64,000 nucleotides of DNA, from NCBI RefSeq assembly GCF_000954115.1, contig NZ_CP010797.1, forward strand, positions 4,588,001-4,652,000. Direction: 5' to 3'. This stretch comes from Rhodococcus sp. B7740. GTDB lineage: Bacteria > Actinomycetota > Actinomycetes > Mycobacteriales > Mycobacteriaceae. The notes beneath the pieces are model-generated. The model was not told the DNA's origin, made no database searches, and was given only the letters and a program-made list of their open reading frames with translations. Numbering within the stretch: position 1 is the stretch's first letter; every line of letters starts with the position of its first letter. Shown here in pieces: positions 53,272 through 64,000 of the stretch. The translations under genes were made by a program, and so were the position numbers.

Positions 53272-53991
53272 GTGTCGGTTCGTGCGACGCTGTCTGTCGT
53301 GTCTGCTCATCCTCTCGACGACCCCGTTCGTTGTTCCCTCGAGGGCTCGCTCTCGCGGTTCGCCGTCAGCCGCGGACGGATCGTGCGGGCCGATCCCGAG
53401 GTGTCTCCGTTCCTGGTGCACCCCGACGTGCTCGAGTCCCAGGACTGGGACGACATCGCCGCTCTGTTCGGGCCACGCACCGTCGTAGGGCTGAACGGTC
53501 CGGAACGTGCACTGCCCGAGGGCTGGTCGCACGTGGAGACCTTCGGCTTGGTGCAGCTGGTCGGCACGCATCTCGAGACGCGGCCCTTCGCCGAGGCGGT
53601 CGAGCTGACGGCCGCGGACGTCCCGGAGATGCTCGATCTGGTCGGCCGCACCGAGCCGGGACCGTTCCTGCCCCGCACCATCGAACTCGGCACGTACCTC
53701 GGTGTTCGACGCGATGGCGCGCTGATCGCGATGGCGGGCGAGCGCATGCACCCTCCGGGGTGGACGGAGATCAGCGCGGTGTGCACCGACCCGGCCTTCC
53801 GCGGACAGGGTCTGGCGACGGATCTGGTTCGCGCCGTCGGTCACGGTATTCGCGCCCGCGGTGAGGAGCCGTTCCTGCATGCGTCGGACGCGAACGTCCG
53901 CGCCATCGAGCTCTACCTCTCCATCGGATTCGAGTTGCGTCGAACCTCGCAGCTGACGTTGGTCCGTACGCCCGCGCCGAACGCGCGATAG
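53272..53991 (+). CDS. FR47-like GNAT acetyltransferase
   Basis: A protein of about 239 residues. The last 100 residues are a GNAT domain (ISAVCTDPAFRGQGLATDLVRAVGHGI is motif A; ASDANVRAIELYLSIGFELRR is the C-terminal strand). The first half resembles FR47-type proteins (HPLDDPVRCSLEG). The start is uncertain: GTG 53272 is preferred because a -10-like TATAAG lies at 53232-53237 in the upstream DNA; ATG 53212 is also in frame. Confidence 0.78.
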   Translation: MSVRATLSVVSAHPLDDPVRCSLEGSLSRFAVSRGRIVRADPEVSPFLVHPDVLESQDWDDIAALFGPRTVVGLNGPERALPEGWSHVETFGLVQLVGTHLETRPFAEAVELTAADVPEMLDLVGRTEPGPFLPRTIELGTYLGVRRDGALIAMAGERMHPPGWTEISAVCTDPAFRGQGLATDLVRAVGHGIRARGEEPFLHASDANVRAIELYLSIGFELRRTSQLTLVRTPAPNAR

Positions 53992-54042
53992 GTTCCGAAA
54001 TTCGCTGTTGCGCGCTCTGAGCCCGAAGGCATACCGTTACCT

Positions 54043-54381
54043 GTGCGAACAAATAGGGATGTGATCTACGACGACGGATTGGTCCGTCTCGACGAGGCAG
54101 GCGTCACCCTGAGGTACTACTACTTCCCCTTCGCCACGAAGAAGTTCGTGCCCTACGGCAGGATTCGCGCGGTCGATACCGCCGTTCTCGGCAACTGGAA
54201 CGGGCGGTGGCGGCTGTGGGGTGCGTCCTGGATCGACCAGTGGCTTCCGCTGGACGTGATGCGTCCCAAGAAGGACACTGCAGTGGTGCTCACCATCCGC
54301 CGCATCTCGCCGGTCTTCACCCCCGACGATCCTGAATCGGTTGCCCATCTGATTCGCGAGCGCATGACCGCACGGCAGTGA
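54043..54381 (+). CDS. Conserved small protein, PH-like
   Basis: A 112-residue soluble protein. IYDDGLVRLDEAGVTLRYYYFPFATKKFVPYGRIRAVD has the alternating pattern of a bacterial PH-like domain. Function unknown. The GTG at 54043 is preceded by ATACCGT, possibly a -10; GTG 54061 is an alternative. Its stop overlaps the next gene's GTG, so they are co-translated. Confidence 0.7.
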   Translation: MRTNRDVIYDDGLVRLDEAGVTLRYYYFPFATKKFVPYGRIRAVDTAVLGNWNGRWRLWGASWIDQWLPLDVMRPKKDTAVVLTIRRISPVFTPDDPESVAHLIRERMTARQ

Positions 54382-54710
54382 CACGCCCCGACGAGCGGTT
54401 CACGCTCGCCAGTGAGCGCACCTTTCTCGCCTGGCTGCGGACGTCGCTCGGGCTCCTGGCCGGCGGAATCGCGATCGTTCACCTGGTTCCCGATTTCAGC
54501 ACGGGATGGGTTCGGACGACCCTCGGTCTGATTCTCATCGGCCTCGCCGCAGCGGCACCGATCATCGGCCTACGGCGGTGGCTGCGCGTTCGACATGCTC
54601 TGGAGAACGGTGCACCGATGCCGGAGTCTCGAGACCTGTGGATCTTCGCGATCGGTATCGGTGCGGTGGCTTTGCTGGCTGCAGTGGTCACGGTTCTGGG
54701 GATCCAGTAG
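54378..54710 (+). CDS. DUF202 (YidH-like) membrane protein
   Basis: A 110-residue protein with three membrane helices. ERTFLAWLRTSLGLLAGGIAIVHL at the N-terminus is the DUF202 signature. Function unknown. It overlaps the PH-like gene as GTGA. Confidence 0.85.
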   Translation: MTRPDERFTLASERTFLAWLRTSLGLLAGGIAIVHLVPDFSTGWVRTTLGLILIGLAAAAPIIGLRRWLRVRHALENGAPMPESRDLWIFAIGIGAVALLAAVVTVLGIQ

Positions 54711-54774
54711 TACTCAGCCGACCACCGCGGGTGCACAATCGAAGAACTAGGACGACCAACGACAGGAGTTCGGC

Positions 54775-55788
54775 GTGGCGCAGGGTCTCAAACTCGGTTA
54801 CAAGGCATCGGCGGAGCAGTTCGGGCCGCGGGAGTTGGTCGAGCTCGGTGTGCTGGCCGAGCAGCACGGTATGGATTCGGCGACGGTCAGTGACCACTTC
54901 CAGCCGTGGCGTCACGAGGGTGGCCATGCGCCGTTCTCGCTGGCATGGATGACGGCCGTCGGTGAACGCACCAACACGATCCAGCTCGGCACCTCGGTGC
55001 TGACGCCGACGTTCCGCTACAACCCGTCGGTCATCGCGCAGGCGTTCGCGACCATGGGCTGCCTGTATCCCGGACGCATCATGCTCGGTGTGGGTACCGG
55101 TGAGGCGCTCAACGAGATCGCCACCGGGTTCACCGGCGAATGGCCGGAGTTCAAGGAACGATTCGCGCGCCTGCGTGAGTCGGTGCGGTTGATGCGTGAG
55201 CTGTGGCTCGGCGACCGGGTCGACTTCGAGGGCGAGTACTACACGACCAAGGGCGCGTCGATCTACGACGTTCCCGAGGGTGGCATCCCGGTGTACATCG
55301 CGGCCGGTGGTCCGGTGGTGGCGCGGTATGCCGGACGTGCGGGCGACGGATTCATCTGCACCTCGGGCAAGGGCATGGAGCTCTACACCGACAAACTGCT
55401 TCCCGCGGTGGAAGAGGGCGCGGGCAAAGCCGAGCGCGACGCCGGTGAGATCGACAGGATGATCGAGATCAAGATCAGCTACGACACCGATCCCGAACTG
55501 GCGCTGGAGAATTGCCGCTTCTGGGCACCGCTGTCACTGACGCCGGAGCAGAAGCACTCGATCGACGATCCGATCGAGATGGAGAAGGCCGCCGACGAGC
55601 TGCCGATCGAACAGGTCGCCAAGCGCTGGATCGTGGCATCGGACCCGGACGAGGCAGTGGAGAAGGTCAAGCAGTACACCGACGCAGGCCTGAACCACCT
55701 GGTGTTCCACGCACCGGGCCACGATCAGAAGAGGTTCCTCGAACTGTTCGAGAAGGACCTCGCGCCGCGCCTGCGCAAGCTCGGCTGA
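54775..55788 (+). CDS. fgd1: F420-dependent glucose-6-phosphate dehydrogenase
   Basis: A 337-residue TIM-barrel enzyme that oxidises glucose 6-phosphate and reduces cofactor F420, the main F420H2 source in this group. Marks: [49 protein letters not shown], then [43 protein letters not shown] seven nt before GTG 54775 fixes the start. Order fgd1-pta-ackA equals Rv0407-Rv0409, with one Ddn-like gene inserted. Confidence 0.97.
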   Translation: MAQGLKLGYKASAEQFGPRELVELGVLAEQHGMDSATVSDHFQPWRHEGGHAPFSLAWMTAVGERTNTIQLGTSVLTPTFRYNPSVIAQAFATMGCLYPGRIMLGVGTGEALNEIATGFTGEWPEFKERFARLRESVRLMRELWLGDRVDFEGEYYTTKGASIYDVPEGGIPVYIAAGGPVVARYAGRAGDGFICTSGKGMELYTDKLLPAVEEGAGKAERDAGEIDRMIEIKISYDTDPELALENCRFWAPLSLTPEQKHSIDDPIEMEKAADELPIEQVAKRWIVASDPDEAVEKVKQYTDAGLNHLVFHAPGHDQKRFLELFEKDLAPRLRKLG

Positions 55789-55800
55789 CTCCCGACGAGA

Positions 55801-56313
55801 TCAGCGATCGGCCGTGAGTGCGAACAATCGCATGTCGCGGTCGGTCCTGGTCTCGTATTCGCCGTACACCTCGACCATCGCGTCGAACTGGCGGTAGATG
55901 CGTGCCTTCTCGTCGCCGGTGATGCGGGTGGCCGTCACCGGAATCTTCTTGCCGCCGATGGCCACGACGGCCTTCGGGTCGGCGAGCAGGTTCGACGTCC
56001 ACGCCGGGTGGTGCTGCTGACCGAAATTCGATCCGACGACGTAGATCTTGTCGGCCTCCCGGTAGTACAGCAGCGGGCTGGTCCTGGGTTTGCCGGATTT
56101 GCGGCCGGTGGTGGTCAGCAACACCACCGGTGCCGCGATGGGGCCGAGGACGGTGAAGCGGCCGTCGGACTTGGTCAGCAACCACCGGTCGACGCCTGCG
56201 AGGTTCCTGATGACCCACGAACCGGGCTTCGTCGACGCGAACTTCACGGCGGGCTTGCGGATGAACGAGGTTTCGCTGCCCCAGCGCACATCCGGGAACG
56301 GTGATTCGGCCAT
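55801..56313 (-). CDS. Ddn-like F420H2-dependent quinone reductase/nitroreductase
   Basis: A 170-residue split-barrel protein. PVVLLTTTGRKSGKPRTSPLLYYREADKIYVVGSNFGQQHHPAWTSNLLADP is the DUF385/Ddn core that binds F420 and reduces quinones or nitroimidazoles. It is convergent with fgd1, which makes F420H2, by a 12-bp gap. Its acceptor in the cell is likely menaquinone (inference). Confidence 0.9.
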   Translation of the reverse strand: MAESPFPDVRWGSETSFIRKPAVKFASTKPGSWVIRNLAGVDRWLLTKSDGRFTVLGPIAAPVVLLTTTGRKSGKPRTSPLLYYREADKIYVVGSNFGQQHHPAWTSNLLADPKAVVAIGGKKIPVTATRITGDEKARIYRQFDAMVEVYGEYETRTDRDMRLFALTADR

Positions 56314-56365
56314 GGTTCATGGGACAACCCGACCGCGCCCGGTGTCAACACCGCAACCACTGGGC

Positions 56366-56389
56366 AGGAGTGGAGCCTGCGGAACGACC
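56366..56389 (+). repeat. Interspersed intergenic repeat, copy 4
   Basis: Core GTGGAGCCTGCGGAACGACC with AGGA before it, as in copy 3. It lies 18 nt before the pta start codon and ends five nt before the presumed -10 element. Confidence 0.8.
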
Positions 56390-56394
56390 CCTAC

Positions 56395-56400
56395 TAGGCT
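56395..56400 (+). promoter_or_regulatory. -10 element of pta, leaderless
   Basis: TAGGCT is followed by seven nt and ATG 56408. The interspersed repeat occupies the position of the -35 region. Confidence 0.5.
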
Positions 56401-56407
56401 GGCGGGC

Positions 56408-58528
56408 ATGGCTGAGCCCAGCGGCACCGACGCGTCGGACATGTATCCCTCGAGCATCTACATCGCGTCACCGGAAGGGGACACCGGGAAGTCGACCATC
56501 GCGCTCGGTGTGCTGCAGATGCTCGCCGCGTCCGCGGCCAGGGTCGGGGTGTTTCGTCCCATCGCCCGCTCCACCGACGAGCCGGATTACATCCTCGAGT
56601 TGCTCGTCGAGCACACCACCGCAGATCTGACGTACGAGCAGTCGCTCGGTGTCACGTACGAGCAGGTGCACGCCGATGCGGATGCAGCGCTCAGCGAGAT
56701 CGTCAACCGGTACCACGAGGTGGCCGCTCAGTGCGACGCCGTGGTGATCGTGGGCAGCGACTACACCGACGTCGGCAGTCCCAGTGAGCTCGGTTTCAAT
56801 GCTCGCATCGCCGTGAATCTCGGTGCCCCCGTGCTGCTTGCGCTGCGCGGGTCCGGTCGCACGCCCGACGAGATCGCGCAGCTGGCCACTCTGTGCCACG
56901 GCGAGCTGCGTCAGCATCATGCCCACCTGGCTGCGATCGTGGCCAACCGTTGCGCGCCGGACGATCTCGATGCGGTGACCGACGCCTTGGCGTCGGTCGG
57001 CGTGCCTGCGTGGTCGCTACCGGAGATCCCACTGCTCGTCGCGCCGACGGTGGCGGAGCTGCTCGAGGCGGTGGACGGTTCCCTGTACTCCGGTGACTCG
57101 TCGCTGCTGCAGCGAGAAGCGTTGCGGGTCATGGTCGGTGGTATGACGGCCGAACACATCCTCGAACGCCTCACCGAGGGCGTCGTCGTCATCGCGCCGG
57201 CGGACCGGTCCGACGTGCTGCTCGCCCTCGTCAATGCCCATGAGGCGGAGGGTTTTCCCTCACTGGCCGGCATCATCATGAACGGCGGCATCGAACCCCA
57301 TCCGGCGATCGCTCGTCTGGTGGCAGGGCTCGGCCCCCGGTTGCCGATTCTGACCACCGAGCTCGGCACCTTCGATACCGCCTCCGCTGCAGCGCAGACG
57401 CGCGGCCGCGTGGCGGTGGGATCGCAGCGCAAGGTGGACACCGCACTCGGACTGATGGAACAGCGGGTCGACGCGAAAACCCTTCTGGGGCGGCTCGACA
57501 TCGCCATCCCCACCATCACGACCCCGCAGATGTTCGAGTACCAGCTGATCCACCGAGCCCGCGCCGACCGCAAACACATCGTGCTTCCGGAGGGCGGTGA
57601 CGATCGCATCCTCCGGGCTGCCGGACGTCTGCTGCAGCGTCAGGTCGCGGACCTGACGATCCTCGGCGAGGAGGGCCCCATTCGACGACGCGCATCGGAA
57701 CTGGGCGTCGATCTCGACAGCGCTACGGTTCTCGACCCCAAGAACTGCGACTACGCCGAGGACTTCGCCGCCGAGTACACCGAGCTGCGCAAACACAAGG
57801 GCATGACGATCGACCGTGCCCGCGAGATCATGGCCGACATCTCGTACTTCGGAACGATGATGGTGCACAAAGGAATTGCCGACGGCATGGTCTCCGGTGC
57901 CGCGCACACCACCGCGCACACCATCAAGCCGTCGTTCGAGATCATCAAGACGACCGAGGGCGTATCGACCGTGTCGTCCATCTTCCTGATGTGCCTGTCC
58001 GATCGTGTTCTCGCCTACGGCGACTGCGCCGTCGTACCCGACCCGACGGCCGAGCAACTCGCCGACATCGCCTTGTCCTCCGCGCAGACAGCAGCCCAGT
58101 TCGGTATCGAGCCGCGGGTGGCGATGCTGTCGTACTCCACCGGTGAGTCCGGTTCCGGAGCCGATGTCGACAAGGTACGGCAAGCCACAGCGCTTGTGCG
58201 CGAACGCAATCCGGAACTGCTCGTGGAGGGTCCGATTCAGTACGACGCGGCGATCGAACCGTCCGTCGCCGCGTCGAAGCTGCCCGACTCCGACGTTGCA
58301 GGCCGTGCGACGGTGTTCATCTTCCCGGACCTCAACACCGGCAACAACACCTACAAGGCCGTCCAGCGCAGTGCCGGTGCGGTCGCCGTCGGACCCGTTC
58401 TGCAGGGCCTGCGCAAGCCCGTCAACGATCTCTCGCGCGGCGCGCTGGTCGAGGACATCGTCAACACCGTCGCGATCACCGCGATTCAGGCACAGGGCAT
58501 CGCCGAGGCCGATGGGGAGGGCAAGTGA
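56408..58528 (+). CDS. pta: Phosphate acetyltransferase, long form
   Basis: A 706-residue enzyme that interconverts acetyl-CoA and acetyl phosphate. The N-terminal part is an AAA/BioD-like domain ([21 protein letters not shown]), then a DRTGG-type regulatory domain, then the catalytic PTA_PTB domain from about residue 375 ([24 protein letters not shown] and [34 protein letters not shown]). The long form is like Rv0408. It is translationally coupled to ackA through a GTGA overlap. Confidence 0.96.
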   Translation: MAEPSGTDASDMYPSSIYIASPEGDTGKSTIALGVLQMLAASAARVGVFRPIARSTDEPDYILELLVEHTTADLTYEQSLGVTYEQVHADADAALSEIVNRYHEVAAQCDAVVIVGSDYTDVGSPSELGFNARIAVNLGAPVLLALRGSGRTPDEIAQLATLCHGELRQHHAHLAAIVANRCAPDDLDAVTDALASVGVPAWSLPEIPLLVAPTVAELLEAVDGSLYSGDSSLLQREALRVMVGGMTAEHILERLTEGVVVIAPADRSDVLLALVNAHEAEGFPSLAGIIMNGGIEPHPAIARLVAGLGPRLPILTTELGTFDTASAAAQTRGRVAVGSQRKVDTALGLMEQRVDAKTLLGRLDIAIPTITTPQMFEYQLIHRARADRKHIVLPEGGDDRILRAAGRLLQRQVADLTILGEEGPIRRRASELGVDLDSATVLDPKNCDYAEDFAAEYTELRKHKGMTIDRAREIMADISYFGTMMVHKGIADGMVSGAAHTTAHTIKPSFEIIKTTEGVSTVSSIFLMCLSDRVLAYGDCAVVPDPTAEQLADIALSSAQTAAQFGIEPRVAMLSYSTGESGSGADVDKVRQATALVRERNPELLVEGPIQYDAAIEPSVAASKLPDSDVAGRATVFIFPDLNTGNNTYKAVQRSAGAVAVGPVLQGLRKPVNDLSRGALVEDIVNTVAITAIQAQGIAEADGEGK

Positions 58529-59712
58529 GTATCCTCGTCGTCAACTCCGGCTCGTCCTCGGTCAAGTTCCAACTGGTCGACCCCGGCTCGGGGGAGTCCG
58601 TGGCCAGCGGGCTCGTCGAGCGCATCGGTGAGTCCGACGGACGCGTCGAACTCGACCACCGGGGCGAGACCGTCGAGCGAGTCCAGCGCATCGACGATCA
58701 CGGTGCCGGTCTGGCCCTGGCCTTCGAGATGCTCGCCGACGCAGGCGTCGAACTGGAATCGGTCACCGCCGTCGGGCACCGTGTGGTCCACGGCGGGACG
58801 GTCTTCTACCGTCCGACGATCATCGACGACTCCGTCGTGCAACAGATCTCCGATCTGAGCAACCTTGCGCCGCTGCACAATCCGCCGAACGTGCTGGGCA
58901 TCGAGGTCGCCAGGAAGCAGCTGCCGAACGTGCCGCACGTGGCCGTGTTCGACACGGCCTTCTTTCATTCCCTGCCCGACGCCGCCGCGACCTATGCCAT
59001 CGACGCAACCGTCGCTGCCGAGCACGACATTCGGCGCTACGGCTTCCACGGCACCTCGCATCGGTACGTGTCCGAGCAGGTGGCGCAGTTCCTCGGTCGC
59101 GACCTCGCCGACATCGACCAGATCGTGCTGCATCTGGGCAACGGTGCCTCGGCCTCGGCCGTCGCAGGGGGCAAGGCGGTCGACACCTCGATGGGACTGA
59201 CTCCACTCGAAGGGCTCGTGATGGGTACCCGCAGTGGGGATATCGACCCCGGTGTGATCATGCACCTGCGACGCAGTGCAGGCATGAGCGTCGACGACAT
59301 CGACGACCTGCTCAACCGTCGCTCCGGCCTGATCGGACTGTCCGGGGTCAACGACTTCAGACAACTGCAGCAGCGCATCGACGACGGGGACGCCTCCGCA
59401 CGTCTGGCGTACGAGGTCTACATTCATCGTCTCCGCAAGTACATCGGCGCGTACATGATCGGCTTGGGCAAGCTCGACGCCATCACGTTCACCGCCGGTG
59501 TCGGTGAGAACGCCTCAGCGGTGCGTGCGGATGCCCTGGCGAATCTCGAGGGCTTCGGCATCGAGATCGATGCCGAGCGTAATGCGCTGCGCAGCAAACA
59601 GGCTCGGGTGATCTCGACCGACGCGTCTGCCGTCACGGTGTTGGTGGTGCCGACCGACGAGGAGCTGGCGATCGCTCGTGCGGCGGACGACCTCGTCCGA
59701 GAAGGCAGCTAG
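58525..59712 (+). CDS. ackA: Acetate kinase
   Basis: A 395-residue ASKHA enzyme that makes ATP and acetate from acetyl phosphate, or the reverse. Motifs: [15 protein letters not shown] at the N-terminus, [34 protein letters not shown] and AGVGENA. With pta it forms the acetate overflow/uptake route. GTG 58525 overlaps the pta stop. It is convergent with pknG, with a 13-bp gap. Confidence 0.97.
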   Translation: MSILVVNSGSSSVKFQLVDPGSGESVASGLVERIGESDGRVELDHRGETVERVQRIDDHGAGLALAFEMLADAGVELESVTAVGHRVVHGGTVFYRPTIIDDSVVQQISDLSNLAPLHNPPNVLGIEVARKQLPNVPHVAVFDTAFFHSLPDAAATYAIDATVAAEHDIRRYGFHGTSHRYVSEQVAQFLGRDLADIDQIVLHLGNGASASAVAGGKAVDTSMGLTPLEGLVMGTRSGDIDPGVIMHLRRSAGMSVDDIDDLLNRRSGLIGLSGVNDFRQLQQRIDDGDASARLAYEVYIHRLRKYIGAYMIGLGKLDAITFTAGVGENASAVRADALANLEGFGIEIDAERNALRSKQARVISTDASAVTVLVVPTDEELAIARAADDLVREGS

Positions 59713-59725
59713 AACAGCGCTGCAG

Positions 59726-63110
<3,385 letters not shown>

Positions 63111-63114
<4 letters not shown>

Positions 63115-64000
63115 AGGTACTCACGCAGCCTCGGGAAAAGGCCGATACCGAAGGCGACCGACGCGAAGACGGTGAGCACGTAGGCACCGTTCGACAGTCC
63201 GGACAGCACCCACACCGATCGGTCGATGTTAGACCGCAGTTCGCTTCGCGCGTTCTCGATTCCGTCGACCAGAACACTGTCGAGCGCGGTGAACGCGGCC
63301 GCCGAATCGGACTCGCCCGAGCCGGTGGCAATGGAGACCGCGCCGTTGAAATCGCCGACCTCGAGGGCGGAGTCGATCCTCGAGTGCGAGACCGACCACG
63401 TGTTCAGTGCATCGATCACCGTGGTGTCGCCCTGGAACATCTCGGTGAGCCGAGAGACGTTGGCGTCGAACGATTCTCCGTAATCCTGGCCGCCGCCACG
63501 ACGAGCGAGGTCGAGTGTCTCGTCCGCTCTGGCCTGTTGCGCCAGAATGAAACCCGTCGTGTAGGACTTCAACGGGGACACTCCACGGTCGATCGCACGA
63601 TCGGTGGCGATCGAGGAAATCAGTCCCACCACCAGCATCCAGCCGAGCAGTCCGGCGACAGCAACTGTGGCAGTGAGGAATCCGGCGTTCAACGTTCGGC
63701 GGGTGGTCCGCGACAGATACCACTGAGCCAGGCCGGTCATCAGCAACAGGAACACCAGCGAGCCGATCGCGAACAGTGGAGGACTGGTGAATCGTTCCTG
63801 ATCGGCCGAGACTCGCGACGCCTGTTCGGTGTACAACTTCTCGGCCAGCGGGAGCAAACTCGACTGCATCATGGTCGACGCCTCGCCGAGATACGCCGCG
63901 CCCACCGGATTTCCGCTGCGGTTGTTGGCTCGCGCAGTCTCGACCAGACCGCTGTACACCGGCAACCCGGCGGCGATCTGGGTGAGCACCGCGCTGGTGG
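63111..64000 (-). CDS. glnX: Transmembrane receptor GlnX, C-terminal part
   Basis: The frame is open to the window edge, so the N-terminus is missing; about 296 residues are seen. Several helices (for example FAIGSLVFLLLMTGLAQWYLS and TATVAVAGLLGWMLVVGLIS) frame an extracytoplasmic helical domain (residues about 120-260), and a last helix lies near the C-terminus. This matches Rv0412c, which transmits the GlnH signal across the membrane to PknG. It overlaps glnH by four bp. Confidence 0.9.

Overview
This window reads as chromosome of a high-GC actinobacterium of the mycolic-acid group (Corynebacteriales), most probably Rhodococcus or a close relative. Reasons: codon usage and GTG/TTG starts typical of the group, F420 enzymes (fgd1 and a Ddn-like reductase), the glnX-glnH-pknG module, a WhiB protein, LGFP and DUF222/HNH proteins, and gene order matching Mycobacterium tuberculosis for purA-to-fba, purT-to-metZ and fgd1-to-glnX. 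These assignments come from reading proteins and motifs; no database search was run.

Layout. 0-4 kb: edge of a secreted protein, a MarR/MFS efflux pair, a Rv1733c-like membrane protein, a YhhN-family membrane protein and a small membrane protein. 4-17.4 kb: a conserved housekeeping block (SDR, lipoprotein, SpoU methyltransferase, GH76 hydrolase, two DedA proteins, fba, DUF3151, M50 peptidase, purA) into which a cation-efflux gene with its own palindromic operator is set. This block runs in the opposite direction to the M. tuberculosis order as I recall it. 17.4-25 kb: an LGFP-repeat gene broken by a frameshift, MGMT and MocR genes on divergent promoters, a CaiB/BaiF CoA-transferase family protein, purT, DUF456, an amidohydrolase and an SMP-30 protein.

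25-33 kb: fprA, then a sulfur-flavoured stretch (TauD-type dioxygenase, rhodanese, metZ, second TauD-type dioxygenase), isochorismate synthase, a HAD phosphatase and WhiB. 33-38 kb: FMN monooxygenase, TfoX-like protein, and a DUF222/HNH endonuclease with a LexA-like box.

38.2-49 kb is the most striking region. A promoter leads into an S-box (SAM) riboswitch, then a 30-residue leader peptide carrying a VDLCR core, then a C-rich stretch, then a nine-gene unit: a Dpp-type ABC importer, three flavin monooxygenases, a DUF1684 protein and a quinone reductase. A second Cys-rich leader peptide with a VDFCR core and a similar C-rich tract precedes the TauD-type gene at 26.8 kb. Together they suggest that scavenging of organic sulfur is controlled by SAM and by cysteine supply through RNA-level switches.

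49-54.7 kb: mixed small genes (NTF2-like, squalene-cyclase-like, winged-helix, GNAT, methionine aminopeptidase, DUF202). 54.8-64 kb: fgd1, a Ddn-like reductase, pta-ackA, then pknG-glnH-glnX on the other strand; the last gene leaves the window. A repeat with the core GTGGAGCCTGCGGAAYGACC occurs four times between genes, around fba and before pta. Several genes have a TANNNT -10 element 6-7 nt before their start codon, so they are probably leaderless.
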